Made by a program: the position numbers and the translations under genes. Positions 33,350 through 42,002 of a stretch of DNA of 64,000 nucleotides are shown piece by piece. Under the pieces are notes generated by a model that was given only the letters and a program-made list of their open reading frames with translations, was not told where the DNA came from and searched no databases. Numbering within the stretch: position 1 is the stretch's first letter; each line of letters begins with the position of its first letter. The DNA comes from DASRDE01 sp035938175 (GTDB taxonomy: Bacteria > Vulcanimicrobiota > Vulcanimicrobiia > Vulcanimicrobiales > Vulcanimicrobiaceae): NCBI GenBank assembly GCA_035938175.1, contig DASZHD010000026.1, positions 1-64,000 on the forward strand, read 5' to 3'.

Positions 33350-35716
33350 TCACGGATCCACATTTATTACCAAGCGAGTGGTACGGTGTGCGCGCGCAAG
33401 CGGAAGGATTCGTTCGCGAAGCGCGAGCCGAACGGGCAGCGTATCCGGCGTTTTTAGCGCGATCCGGAAACGCCATTCGTCATTCATGCGGGCGATCGGA
33501 TAGGGTGCGGGGCCCAGCACCTCGCACGTGCCCGTCGCTTCGAGTTCGGCGGCGTAGCGCTGCGCTTGAGCGAGAGCATCCGTGCGCCTGCGCCCCGCGA
33601 CTCCCAAATAGATCAAGGCACAGGCCGGCGGATAGCGCAGCGCGCGGCGTTCCTCTAATTCCGCCGCGGCGAAACCGCGATAGTCGTGGGCTGCCGCAAA
33701 ACGAACCGCACGATGTGCGGGCGCGTACGTTTGTACGATGGCTTCTCCGCGGCGCGCGCGTCCGCTCCGCCCGCAAACCTGCGTGATCAAATCGAAACTG
33801 CGCTCGGCGGCGCGAAAGTCCGGCGCGTGCAATCCGATGTCCGCCGCGATGACGCCGGCCAGCGTTACCGTTGGGAAATCGAGACCTTTGGCGACCATCT
33901 GCGTCCCCACCAAAACGTCACCGGCAGTCCCGAACTCGTCGAGCAGCCGCGCGTGATCGCCGATCCGCGTCGTCGTGTCGCTGTCCATACGGACCACACG
34001 AGCATTGGGATACAGACGCGCGAGTTCTTCCGCGACGCGCTGCGTGCCCGCGCCGAAGTCGCGAATCGCGTCCATCGAGCAGTTGGGACACACGGCCGGT
34101 ATCGCCCGTTGTGCGTCGCAATAATGGCAACGCAGCAGCCCTTCCGAGCGGTGAACGGTCATCGAAACGCTGCAGCGATCGCATTCAGGAACGTACCCGC
34201 ACGAGCGGCATAGCAGAAAGCTCGCGCTTCCGCGGCGGTTGACGAACAACACCGTCTTTTCGCCGCGCGCCAACCGTTCGTCGAGCGCCTGAGTCAACGC
34301 CGAGCTGAAAATGCGCCGGTTCCCGCTTTCAAATTCTTTGGCCATGTCGACGACGCGAATATCCGGCAGCGGCTGGCTTGTGGCGCGATATGGGAGCTCG
34401 AGCAGTTTCACCTGCCCGTGCAGCGCGGCATCGTAGCTCTCCAAAGACGGCGTCGCGCTTCCCAACAGCAGTACGCCGCTCGCCAATTGCATTCGCCGGC
34501 GCGCAATGGCGACGGCATGATAGCGCGGTACGGAATCCTGTTTGTACGACGGCTCGTGCGCCTCGTCCACGACGATCAATCGCACGTCCGCGAGCGGAGC
34601 GAAGACCGCGCTGCGTGCGCCGACGACGACGCCGATCGTTCCGGATGCGCACGCTTGCCATGCATCGAACCGCTCGCGCTCCGAGAGCGCCGAATGCAAA
34701 ACTGCTACCTGCGTTCCGAACGCTTCTTCAAAGCGCCGCGCCGTTTGCGGCGTCAGCGAAATTTCCGGCACGAGGACGATAGCGCGGCCGCCGCTTTGCA
34801 GTACGCGTTCGATCGCCTCGATGTAGACGAACGTTTTGCCGCTTCCCGTAATGCCGTGCAGCAAGAACTCTTTGAAAGCCCCGGCATCGAGGGAGCCGGC
34901 GAGCGTATCGATCGCCGTGCGTTGCTCGGACGTCGGAGAGAATTCGGGACGCCGCCGCGCCGATGCAGCGGAGAAGCGCTCGGGCACGATCTCCCGTTCC
35001 TGGATCGCGCCGCTTTTGATCGCGCGCGACAGCACCGCGTTCGAAAAGCCCGCCAGCACGGCGTCGGCACGCGGAACACCGGGCTGTTCGCGCACGAACT
35101 GCAGCAGTGCGGCGGCTTTGGGCCCCCGGATCGCGGCGTTCGCGGGGAAGAGCACTTTCACGCGGTACTCGTGCGTGCGCGGATCGACGACGCGCCGCTC
35201 GCGGCGCAGATCGCCGCTGCGCACTAATGCGTTCACCGCGCGCAGCAGTGCCGTTCGATCGCCTGCGCGCCGCGCGTCCGGATGGCGCAGCAGCCGCTCC
35301 AGCGTGAATCCCTCGCGCAGATCGTCCCATATCAATCGCACGAGGCGCCCGGGGACGGACGGATAGCGCGTACGCGACGGCTCCGCTGTAGCGATCGACA
35401 ACGTATCGACGGCGCGCGGGATCGCTGCACTCAACACGACCGCGCCGAGTGCTTCACCCAGAGTGCAGACGTACTGTTCGGCGACGAACTGTGCGAGTGC
35501 CAAGCCCGTCTCATCAAACGCTCGCGGTACGCCCGCCGCCGCGAGAACGTGACGCAGCGGACGATCTGTTTCGCACGTTTTGGGCGGCGAAACCACAAAC
35601 CCGATCTGCTCGCGCGCTCTGAGCGGAATGCGAACGACGTCGCCGACCCGCAGTACCAGGTCGCGTGCGTCGTACGTAAGCGGCAAGTCGAAACGCGAGG
35701 AACGGATTGCTGCCAA
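33350..35716 (-). CDS. priA: Primosomal protein N' (PriA helicase)
   Basis: 788 residues. N-terminal DNA-binding domain (LVLRVGDVVRIPLRAREQIG), then a superfamily 2 helicase: Walker A LLHGITGSGKTFVYIEAI, DEAH box VVDEAHEPSYKQ, VLLLGSATPSLESY, a zinc-binding Cys array between the helicase halves (CRSCG, CDRCS, CHYCD, CPNCS) and motif VI GRSGRARRG. PriA reloads the replisome at stalled forks. It lies 17 bases after aroB and runs into mscS with a short overlap. Confidence 0.95.
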   Translation of the reverse strand: MAAIRSSRFDLPLTYDARDLVLRVGDVVRIPLRAREQIGFVVSPPKTCETDRPLRHVLAAAGVPRAFDETGLALAQFVAEQYVCTLGEALGAVVLSAAIPRAVDTLSIATAEPSRTRYPSVPGRLVRLIWDDLREGFTLERLLRHPDARRAGDRTALLRAVNALVRSGDLRRERRVVDPRTHEYRVKVLFPANAAIRGPKAAALLQFVREQPGVPRADAVLAGFSNAVLSRAIKSGAIQEREIVPERFSAASARRRPEFSPTSEQRTAIDTLAGSLDAGAFKEFLLHGITGSGKTFVYIEAIERVLQSGGRAIVLVPEISLTPQTARRFEEAFGTQVAVLHSALSERERFDAWQACASGTIGVVVGARSAVFAPLADVRLIVVDEAHEPSYKQDSVPRYHAVAIARRRMQLASGVLLLGSATPSLESYDAALHGQVKLLELPYRATSQPLPDIRVVDMAKEFESGNRRIFSSALTQALDERLARGEKTVLFVNRRGSASFLLCRSCGYVPECDRCSVSMTVHRSEGLLRCHYCDAQRAIPAVCPNCSMDAIRDFGAGTQRVAEELARLYPNARVVRMDSDTTTRIGDHARLLDEFGTAGDVLVGTQMVAKGLDFPTVTLAGVIAADIGLHAPDFRAAERSFDLITQVCGRSGRARRGEAIVQTYAPAHRAVRFAAAHDYRGFAAAELEERRALRYPPACALIYLGVAGRRRTDALAQAQRYAAELEATGTCEVLGPAPYPIARMNDEWRFRIALKTPDTLPVRLALRERILPLARAHRTTRLVINVDP

Positions 35717-35733
35717 AACGTCGACGGCGCGTA

Positions 35734-36816
35734 CTAGCGGAATTCGTCTCCTCCCGGCGGCTGCGTAATGCGCCGCAGCACGCGCAGCACGGAGGAGTCG
35801 CTCACCACGACGCCGTTTTCCACATCGCCGATCGCCCGCGGCAGCACGAATCGAAGCTTGCCGCCGCGCTTCTTCTTATCGGCGCCCATTGCCGCGAACA
35901 CGCGCACCGGAGATTCGCGGGTTGCAACCGGAAGACGCAGCAGCGTCAGCAGTGTGAGTACGCGAAGATGATCGTCGCGCGAAAAGCGCCCGGTCGCGAG
36001 CGCGAGCAGTCCGGCGGCGCGCAAACCTATCGACACGGCGGCGCCGTGTGAAACGCGGTAGTTCGATGCCGCCTCGATGCCGTGGGCAAACGTGTGTCCG
36101 AGATTCAGCAATTCACGCGCACCGCGCTCTTCACGATCCTCGCGAACGATCATCGTTTTCACGGCAATCGAGTCCGCGACGACGGTTTCCCACGGCCAGC
36201 GCCAAAAGGGGTGCGGCGCGAGCGTTTCGAGCGACTCGAACACGTCGCCGCCCTCGATGATCGCGTGCTTGACCATCTCGCCCAGACCTTCACGCAAATG
36301 CCGGAACGGCAGCGTGCGCAGGGCGCCCGTGTACGCGAATACCGCAACGGGATCGCGGAAGGTTCCGACAAGGTTCTTTCCGGCGCGCAGATCCACGCCG
36401 GTTTTCCCGCCTATCGCAGCATCGACCATTGCCACCAAGCTGGTTGCCACGTGCGCGTACGGGACGCCGCGCATGTACAGCGAGGCACTCAAACCGAACA
36501 AATCGCTTGCCACGCCGCCGCCCACACCGACCACGAGCGTTTCGCGATCGGCGCCCGCTGCGGCCAGCGCATCCAGCACGTTCTCGACGGTCGCCAGACG
36601 CTTGCGATGCTCGCCCAGCGAAAACGGCAGCACGCACAAACGCCGGCGAGACTTGGTCAGCCGTTCTGCCATCTCACGCACGGCAGCATCGCAAACGACC
36701 GCAAAGCGATCGTCGCGCTCGCGAAGAAAGGCTGCTAGCGGTTCGCCGGCGGAGTCTGCAACGATGACGGGATACCCAAGGCCGTTCAAAGTGCGATCTT
36801 TTTCTTGTGCAGCCAC
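35734..36816 (-). CDS. aroB: 3-Dehydroquinate synthase
   Basis: 360 residues. NAD-binding GVGGGVASDLFGLSASLYMRG, the family block AMVDAAIGGKTGVDLRAGKN with NLVGTFRDPVAV, and metal ligands in NLGHTFAHGIEA. Second step of the shikimate pathway: DAHP to 3-dehydroquinate. It follows aroK with a 31-base overlap and is the third gene of aroC-aroK-aroB-priA. Confidence 0.95.
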   Translation of the reverse strand: MAAQEKDRTLNGLGYPVIVADSAGEPLAAFLRERDDRFAVVCDAAVREMAERLTKSRRRLCVLPFSLGEHRKRLATVENVLDALAAAGADRETLVVGVGGGVASDLFGLSASLYMRGVPYAHVATSLVAMVDAAIGGKTGVDLRAGKNLVGTFRDPVAVFAYTGALRTLPFRHLREGLGEMVKHAIIEGGDVFESLETLAPHPFWRWPWETVVADSIAVKTMIVREDREERGARELLNLGHTFAHGIEAASNYRVSHGAAVSIGLRAAGLLALATGRFSRDDHLRVLTLLTLLRLPVATRESPVRVFAAMGADKKKRGGKLRFVLPRAIGDVENGVVVSDSSVLRVLRRITQPPGGDEFR

Positions 36817-37310
36817 TGCGCAATGTCGTCGACGATCTTGGCCGTCGGCATATCGCCCGCTTCGACCACGTAGTCGGCGTGAGCGTAGCGCGGCATGCGG
36901 GCTTCGTAGATCTCGCGGATCTTGCTCAGGCTCGGCGTCGCGCCCAAAAGGGGCCGAACGCGCCGGCTTTTTCGCAGACGGCTGAAAACTTGCTCGGGCG
37001 GCACTTTGATGAAGACGCGGTACGTGCGCTTCTTCAGCAATTTCAACGTGTCGTCGTTCATAACCGCGCCGCCGCCCAGCGCGATCACACCCGGATCGCG
37101 CTCGTCCAGCACTTGCTGGATCGTTTCGCGCTCGTAGACGCGAAACTGCTGCTCGCCCTGCGTGTAGAAAATGTCGGAGATCGGGCCGTAGCGGTTGACG
37201 ATCAGATCGTCGATGTCGTAAAAGGCTACGCCGAGTTTACGGGCGAGTTTCTTTCCGATGGTCGACTTACCGGCTGCCATGAATCCCGTAAGCGCCACAT
37301 GTTTACGCAT
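36786..37310 (-). CDS. aroK: Shikimate kinase
   Basis: 174 residues, normal family size. P-loop GFMAAGKSTIGKKLARKLG, substrate-binding FYDIDDLIVNRYG and GGGAVMNDDTL, and lid region with RPLLG. Phosphorylates shikimate with ATP. Its start overlaps the aroC stop by eight bases and its end overlaps aroB, so the three aro genes are tightly coupled. Confidence 0.95.
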   Translation of the reverse strand: MRKHVALTGFMAAGKSTIGKKLARKLGVAFYDIDDLIVNRYGPISDIFYTQGEQQFRVYERETIQQVLDERDPGVIALGGGAVMNDDTLKLLKKRTYRVFIKVPPEQVFSRLRKSRRVRPLLGATPSLSKIREIYEARMPRYAHADYVVEAGDMPTAKIVDDIAQWLHKKKIAL

Positions 37311-38454
37311 GCTCGAAGAGTGCAGACGCCGCTTGCGTGCTGCGCGCCAGATTGTCGAGCGTTTCGTCCAGCGAGTCGCCGCCGTATTTTTCCAGTACGG
37401 GCGCCATCAGCGCGAGGCGCACCATCGCTTCACCGACCACCGCGGCGGCGGGTACGACGCACACGTCGCTGCGCACGATCGATGCCGGCGCGCCGGTTTT
37501 TTCGTGCAAATTTACCGACGGAAGCGCCTTCATCAGCGTCGGTATCGGCTTTACGCTGACGCGAAGCACGATCGGTTGTCCGTTGCTCATGCCGCCTTCG
37601 ATGCCGCCGGCGCGATTGCTGGGCCGCACGACTTCGCCTTGCGCGAGCTCGAAGGTGTCGTGCGCGGCAGAACCCGGCCGCGATGCGACGTCGGCTCCCA
37701 GTCCCACCTCGACCGCTTTGACCGTTTGCATTCCCATCAGGGCGCCCGCCAGCACGCCGTCCAACCGCGTGTCGGGTTGACGATTGCTGCCGATGCCGGC
37801 CGGTACGCCGTCGATTCGCACGATGTATTGTCCGCCGAGCGTATCGCCGGCAGCTTTGGCGCGATCGATTTCCGCAATCATCGCTTTGGATGCGCCGGAA
37901 TCCGGGCAGCGGACGTCGCTCGCCTCAATCGCGGCCTCGTCGATGTTCTCGAGATCCGGCGCTTCGACGCCGCCGATCCGCTGCACGTACGATCGCGTCG
38001 TTATTCCCAGCGCTTCCAAAAACTGCGCGCAGATCGCGCCCAAACAGACGCGCATCGTCGTCTCGCGCGCACTGGCTCTTTCCAGCACGTTGCGCAGGTC
38101 GCGGTGCCGGTACTTCAACGCACCCGCATAATCGGCGTGGCCGGGCCGGGGGTTGGTCAGCGGCTTGCCGTGACCGGTTATCGGATCCATCAGTTCGCGC
38201 ACGTTTTCAAAGTCGCGGTTGCGGACGATCGCCGCGATCGGCGAACCGAGCGTGAACGAACCGCGCACGCCGGCGACGAACTCGACACGATCGCGCTCGA
38301 TCTTCATGCGTCCGCCGCGGCCGTATCCGCCCTGGCGTTTGGCGAGTTCCGCGTCGATGCGGTCGACGTCGATTCGCAATTGCGCGGGAATTCCATCGAG
38401 GATGCCTACCAAAGCGGGTCCGTGTGACTCGCCGGCCGTCAAATACCGAAACAC
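37303..38454 (-). CDS. aroC: Chorismate synthase
   Basis: 383 residues. Family signatures GESHGPALVGILDGIPAQ at the start, KRQGGYGRGGRMKIE, RHRDLRNVLERASARETT, and GGIEGGMSNGQPI. Uses reduced FMN to convert EPSP to chorismate, the branch point for aromatic amino acids. First gene of the aro block. Confidence 0.95.
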   Translation of the reverse strand: MFRYLTAGESHGPALVGILDGIPAQLRIDVDRIDAELAKRQGGYGRGGRMKIERDRVEFVAGVRGSFTLGSPIAAIVRNRDFENVRELMDPITGHGKPLTNPRPGHADYAGALKYRHRDLRNVLERASARETTMRVCLGAICAQFLEALGITTRSYVQRIGGVEAPDLENIDEAAIEASDVRCPDSGASKAMIAEIDRAKAAGDTLGGQYIVRIDGVPAGIGSNRQPDTRLDGVLAGALMGMQTVKAVEVGLGADVASRPGSAAHDTFELAQGEVVRPSNRAGGIEGGMSNGQPIVLRVSVKPIPTLMKALPSVNLHEKTGAPASIVRSDVCVVPAAAVVGEAMVRLALMAPVLEKYGGDSLDETLDNLARSTQAASALFEHA

Positions 38455-38493
38455 GCGTACAGGGTTGGCGCCGGGGACCGTTGCGGCCTGGTG

Positions 38494-39282
38494 CTAGCGC
38501 AGATCGACCGCCAGCATGGAAACCGATCCGCCGTCGACGCCTTCCACCGGAAACGTTACCGTGTCGCTCGCGCGCAACAGGCCCATGACGTAAATGAGCG
38601 GCAAATAATGATCGGGTGTGGGAACCGAGAGCAGCGCGTCCCGTCCAAGCGATTCGTAGTCCACCAGCGGCCCGAAGTCGTTTTCCAAGATGAGCTCGCG
38701 AACGCGCGCTTCGAACCGGATTGCCCAGTCAAACGCCTCGACCGGATGCCGTCCCCACGCGAACGTATGCAAATTGTGCACGACGTTGCCGCTGCCGACG
38801 ATCAGCACGCCTTCGTCGCGAAGCGGAGCCAGCCGCTGCGCCAGTTCGTAGTGGTAGGACGGCGGTTTGGTCTCGTCCAGGCTCAATTGAACGATCGGCA
38901 CGTCCGCGTTCGGAAATACGTGGCAGAGCACGGACCACGTGCCGTGATCGAAACCCCACTGGCCATCCGATGCCACGGTCGTGACCGGCGAAAGCAACTG
39001 CACAACCCGCTTTGCCAGCGCGGGATCGCCGGGCGCCGGATACTGAACTTCATACAGCTCCCGCGGGAAGCCGCCGAAATCGTGAATCGTGCGCGGCCGT
39101 TCACCGATGGTGACGGCGGTCTGTTCGACGTACCAGTGCGCCGAGATCGCGAGGATCGCGCGGGGGCGCGGTAATCCGCGCCCGATTGCGCTCCATTTGT
39201 GCGTGTAGGCATTCTGTTCGAGTGCGTTCATGGGATTGCCGTGCCCGAAAAAAATTGCCGGCATCGGCGCGTCGCCGTTCAT
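38494..39282 (-). CDS. LigB-family extradiol dioxygenase (4,5-DOPA dioxygenase / YgiD-like)
   Basis: 262 residues from ATG 39282. Zinc-binding residues of the YgiD/DODA family are visible: AIFFGHGNPMNAL at the start, AILAISAHWYVEQ, TIHDFGGFPRELYEVQYPAP, QWGFDHGTWSVL and GSGNVVHNLHTF. The family opens catechol rings such as L-DOPA; the true substrate here is not known. The frame continues upstream into yceI, but ATG 39282, just after the yceI stop, matches the family N-terminus. Same strand as yceI, probably one operon. Confidence 0.88.
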   Translation of the reverse strand: MNGDAPMPAIFFGHGNPMNALEQNAYTHKWSAIGRGLPRPRAILAISAHWYVEQTAVTIGERPRTIHDFGGFPRELYEVQYPAPGDPALAKRVVQLLSPVTTVASDGQWGFDHGTWSVLCHVFPNADVPIVQLSLDETKPPSYHYELAQRLAPLRDEGVLIVGSGNVVHNLHTFAWGRHPVEAFDWAIRFEARVRELILENDFGPLVDYESLGRDALLSVPTPDHYLPLIYVMGLLRASDTVTFPVEGVDGGSVSMLAVDLR

Positions 39283-39295
39283 CGCACAGTTGGCG

Positions 39296-39847
39296 TCATT
39301 GCGGTTTGATCGCCTCCACGTTGATTTCGATGCGGATTTCGTCGCCCACGGCAACGCCGCCCGTTTCCAGCGCTTGATTCCACGTGAGCCCGAAATCCTT
39401 GCGGCTGAGTTTGGCCTCGGCGCTGAAAGCGACGCGGTCGTTGCCCCACGGGTCGCGGGCGCGCCCTTCCAGCGTGCCGTTCAAAACGAGCGGACGCGTG
39501 ACGCCGTGCATCGTCAGGTCGCCGTATATTTTGAACGAATCCGGCGTGCCCTCAACGCGCGTGCTGCTGTAGGCGATCGTCGAGAAACGCTCCACGTCAA
39601 AAAAGTCCGGCGACTTCAGGTGCGCGTCGCGCTGGGCTTCGCGGGTGTCGATCGACGCCGGGTCGATCTCGACGGCTACGTTTTGCGGCAAGTCACTGCC
39701 GGGCGCGAGGCCGATCGTGCCCTTCACCGCGGCAAAACGGCCGCGCACTTTGCTGATCATCAGGTGGCGCACGGAGAACTCGACGTGCGAATGACTGGGA
39801 TCGATAGCGAACTGTTGGACCTCTTGGGTCGTAATTACGGTGTTCAT
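39296..39847 (-). CDS. YceI-family lipid-binding protein
   Basis: 183 residues from ATG 39847. The YceI lipocalin-like barrel shows FAIDPSHSHVEFSVRHLMIS at the start, VRGRFAAVKGTIG, SPDFFDVERFSTIAY, LTMHGVTRPLVLNG and FSAEAKLSRKDFGLTW. The family binds isoprenoid-like lipids. There is no signal peptide, so this copy is probably cytoplasmic. AAGGAG four bases upstream fixes the start; the longer frame (to 39898) runs into the intergenic region. Divergent from an HxlR regulator. Confidence 0.9.
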   Translation of the reverse strand: MNTVITTQEVQQFAIDPSHSHVEFSVRHLMISKVRGRFAAVKGTIGLAPGSDLPQNVAVEIDPASIDTREAQRDAHLKSPDFFDVERFSTIAYSSTRVEGTPDSFKIYGDLTMHGVTRPLVLNGTLEGRARDPWGNDRVAFSAEAKLSRKDFGLTWNQALETGGVAVGDEIRIEINVEAIKPQ

Positions 39848-39962
39848 TCTTCTCCTTATGGGGGCTTGGGTTGCCAATACGACCCAAGCGAAGTACAATA
39901 GTCACTACACCACACCAACTTACATATTACAAGAACGCACTAGAAAGTGTCCTAGTAACCAA
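39848..39962. promoter_or_regulatory. Divergent yceI / hxlR control region
   Basis: The 115-base spacer is more AT-rich than its surroundings. It contains ACTAG-N8-CTAGT (39939-39956), an inverted repeat just before the HxlR start and a candidate operator, and TACAAT (39894-39899), a possible -10 for the plus strand. HxlR proteins usually bind between themselves and a divergent target. Confidence 0.4.
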
Positions 39963-40367
39963 ATGGAAACTATAGCGCCGGCCCTCGAAGACCCCTATGC
40001 CGAGAACTGCCCGACCCGGGCGCTGCTCGACCGCATAGCGGACAAGTGGACGACCCTGGTCATCGGCATGCTCGATAAAAAGCAGCCCCGCCGTTTCAGC
40101 GAACTGCGCCGCGCGATCGGCGGCATTTCGCAAAAAATGCTCACGCAAACGCTGCGGGACATGGAGCGCGACGGGCTCGTTGCTCGCAACGTCTACGCCG
40201 AAATCCCGCCGCGCGTGGAATACGCGCTTACAACGCTCGGCCTCACGCTGCGAGAACCGCTCAACGCCCTCGCTGAATGGTCGCAGCGGCACATGGAAGA
40301 GGTGCGCGAAGCGCAAGCTCGCTTCGACACAACGGATCGTGTCGTGCAAAAGCGCGCCGCTTCGTAA
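39963..40367 (+). CDS. HxlR-family transcriptional regulator
   Basis: 134 residues from ATG 39963. The winged-helix HxlR pattern is typical: ENCPTRALLDRIADKWTTLV with the single conserved Cys, RRFSELRRAIGGISQKMLTQ, LRDMERDGLVARNVYAEIPP and VEYALTTLG. The Cys at the N-terminus is often redox- or aldehyde-sensitive in this family. The frame is open to 39840, but that part covers the promoter region. The likely target is the divergent yceI-dioxygenase pair. Confidence 0.9.
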   Translation: METIAPALEDPYAENCPTRALLDRIADKWTTLVIGMLDKKQPRRFSELRRAIGGISQKMLTQTLRDMERDGLVARNVYAEIPPRVEYALTTLGLTLREPLNALAEWSQRHMEEVREAQARFDTTDRVVQKRAAS

Positions 40368-40442
40368 AATCAAGCGTGCGCGCCGCCGAGACCCCCGCAG
40401 CCGACGCTGTTTATTGGTATCGGCATCGGGTAACCCAACGGC

Positions 40443-41027
40443 ATGACAACATCGAATCGTTTGGAAGGGATGAACGTCGCCATCCTGGTCGAGGATCGCT
40501 TCGAGCAAGTGGAACTCACCGAGCCGCGCAAAGCGCTCGACCAGGCCGGCGCGAAAACGGTTGTGGTCTCACCCAAAAACGATCAAGTCCAGGGCATGAA
40601 TCACGACGACATCGGCGAGAGAATCAACGTCGATCTGCCGCTCGATCGCGCGCGGCCTGAAGATTTTGACGCGCTTTTGCTCCCGGGCGGCGTCGTGAAT
40701 CCGGATCGTTTGCGCATGAACAAGAAAGCGATGGACTTCGTGCGATCGTTCGTGCAAGCCGGGAAACCGATTGCCGCGATCTGTCACGGACCGTGGTCGC
40801 TGGTAGAAGTCGATGCCGTCCGCGGCCGCCGCGTGACCTCGTGGCCGTCGCTGCAAACCGACATCCGTAACGCCGGCGGCAATTGGGTCGACGAGGTGAA
40901 CGTGACCGATCAAAACATCACCACGTCACGAAAACCCGACGACATTCCGAAATTCAATGAAGCGATGCTTCACCTGTTCGAGGAATCCCGCACGCGCGGC
41001 GAGCTTCGCCAAACCGCAAAAGTTTAA
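40443..41027 (+). CDS. PfpI/DJ-1-family protein (protease/deglycase-like)
   Basis: 194 residues. DJ-1/PfpI fold with the nucleophile elbow AAICHGPWSLVEVDAVRGR (Cys followed by His), LEGMNVAILVEDRFEQVEL at the start, and DALLLPGGVVNPDRLR. Described members are intracellular proteases, deglycases or methylglyoxal-handling proteins. It follows the HxlR gene on the same strand after 75 bases and ends before a hairpin. Confidence 0.88.
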   Translation: MTTSNRLEGMNVAILVEDRFEQVELTEPRKALDQAGAKTVVVSPKNDQVQGMNHDDIGERINVDLPLDRARPEDFDALLLPGGVVNPDRLRMNKKAMDFVRSFVQAGKPIAAICHGPWSLVEVDAVRGRRVTSWPSLQTDIRNAGGNWVDEVNVTDQNITTSRKPDDIPKFNEAMLHLFEESRTRGELRQTAKV

Positions 41028-41056
41028 AGCACGCGCGAAAACCCTCCACGAGTCAT

Positions 41057-41110
41057 AGGGGCCCGCGACGGTATCGCAGACGACCCTCCCTCAACAAATC
41101 GCGGGCCCCT
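41057..41110. terminator. Long-loop inverted repeat between converging genes
   Basis: AGGGGCCCGCGA (41057-41068) is perfectly complementary to TCGCGGGCCCCT (41099-41110), 12 bp, with a 30-nt unpaired-looking loop. It lies between the converging PfpI and PEP-mutase-family genes, so a two-way terminator is likely; the loop is longer than usual and there is no T-run. Confidence 0.5.
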
Positions 41111-41145
41111 TGCGGCAAGAATTCAGTCCAGTTTTGCGCGGCGAG

Positions 41146-41964
41146 CTATGCGAAGATCGCGTTCATCTCCGGATACTTTGCGGCCGTTTGCGAAAACGTG
41201 AACGTGCCGTGGTCGCGCATCTCATATGCCGCCGACAGAAACGCGCCCAGCGCCGCTCGCGAGAGCGCGCTACCGACGCTCACGCGTTTGACGCCGAGTT
41301 CCGCGAGATCAGTCAACGTCAACTGCACGCCCTGCAAGCCCATAATCACGTTTATGGGCCGATCCACCGACTGCACGACCGCACGGATATCGTCCTTGGT
41401 ACGCAACCCGGGCGCGAACAGTACGTCGGCACCGGCCTCTTGAAACGCCTGCAGGCGCGCGATGGTATCGCCGAGATCGGGACGATCGGCGATGAAATTT
41501 TCCGCGCGCGCGGTCAGCACGAACGGAAACGGCAACGCGTGCGCGGCTTCGGCCGCCGCGCGAATGCGCTCCGCCGCGAACGCGATCTCGTATGGGGCGC
41601 CCTCGCGCCCGAGCGGCAGATCTTCAATAGAACACCCGGCCAGGCCGGCCGCCGCCGCTAACCGCACCGTTTCGGCGACGTCGCCGGGATCGTCGGCGTA
41701 GCCGTTTTCCAGATCGGCACTGAGCGGCAGATCGGTGGCCGCGGCGAGCTGCGCGGCGTGCGCGAGCATCGTGTCGCGGTCGACGGCGCCGTCCGGCTTG
41801 CCGATCGAATACGCGTATCCGGCGCTGGTCGTGGCCAGCGCCTCGAATCCGGCGTGCTGTAAGAGTTTGGCCGTTCCGATGTCCCACGGGTTCGGGATAA
41901 TGAAGGCGCCGGGGCGCTCGTGCAGCGCGCGGAAGCGCTGCGCTTTTTCAGCTTGCGTTGCCAT
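41146..41964 (-). CDS. Isocitrate lyase / PEP mutase superfamily enzyme
   Basis: 272 residues. TIM-barrel pattern of the ICL/PEPM superfamily: RPGAFIIPNPWDIGTAKLLQ, LATTSAGYAYSIG, LPLSADLENGYADDPGDVAE (metal-binding region), CSIEDLPLGREG, LTARAENF and VSVGSALSRAALGAF. Related enzymes are methylisocitrate lyases, oxaloacetate hydrolases and phosphonomutases; the lyase Cys motif (KKCGH) of isocitrate lyases is not seen, so the reaction is left open. ATG 41964 is chosen over 41973. Confidence 0.85.
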   Translation of the reverse strand: MATQAEKAQRFRALHERPGAFIIPNPWDIGTAKLLQHAGFEALATTSAGYAYSIGKPDGAVDRDTMLAHAAQLAAATDLPLSADLENGYADDPGDVAETVRLAAAAGLAGCSIEDLPLGREGAPYEIAFAAERIRAAAEAAHALPFPFVLTARAENFIADRPDLGDTIARLQAFQEAGADVLFAPGLRTKDDIRAVVQSVDRPINVIMGLQGVQLTLTDLAELGVKRVSVGSALSRAALGAFLSAAYEMRDHGTFTFSQTAAKYPEMNAIFA

Positions 41965-42002
41965 GCGTTCCACGACACGGCACCACAGCGCCGGGTTTCA
42001 CG

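Noticed and set aside
32365..33786. Plus-strand open frame of 473 codons across mscS and the priA end
   Set aside because: Antisense to two well-supported genes, Arg-rich composition, no recognisable domain.
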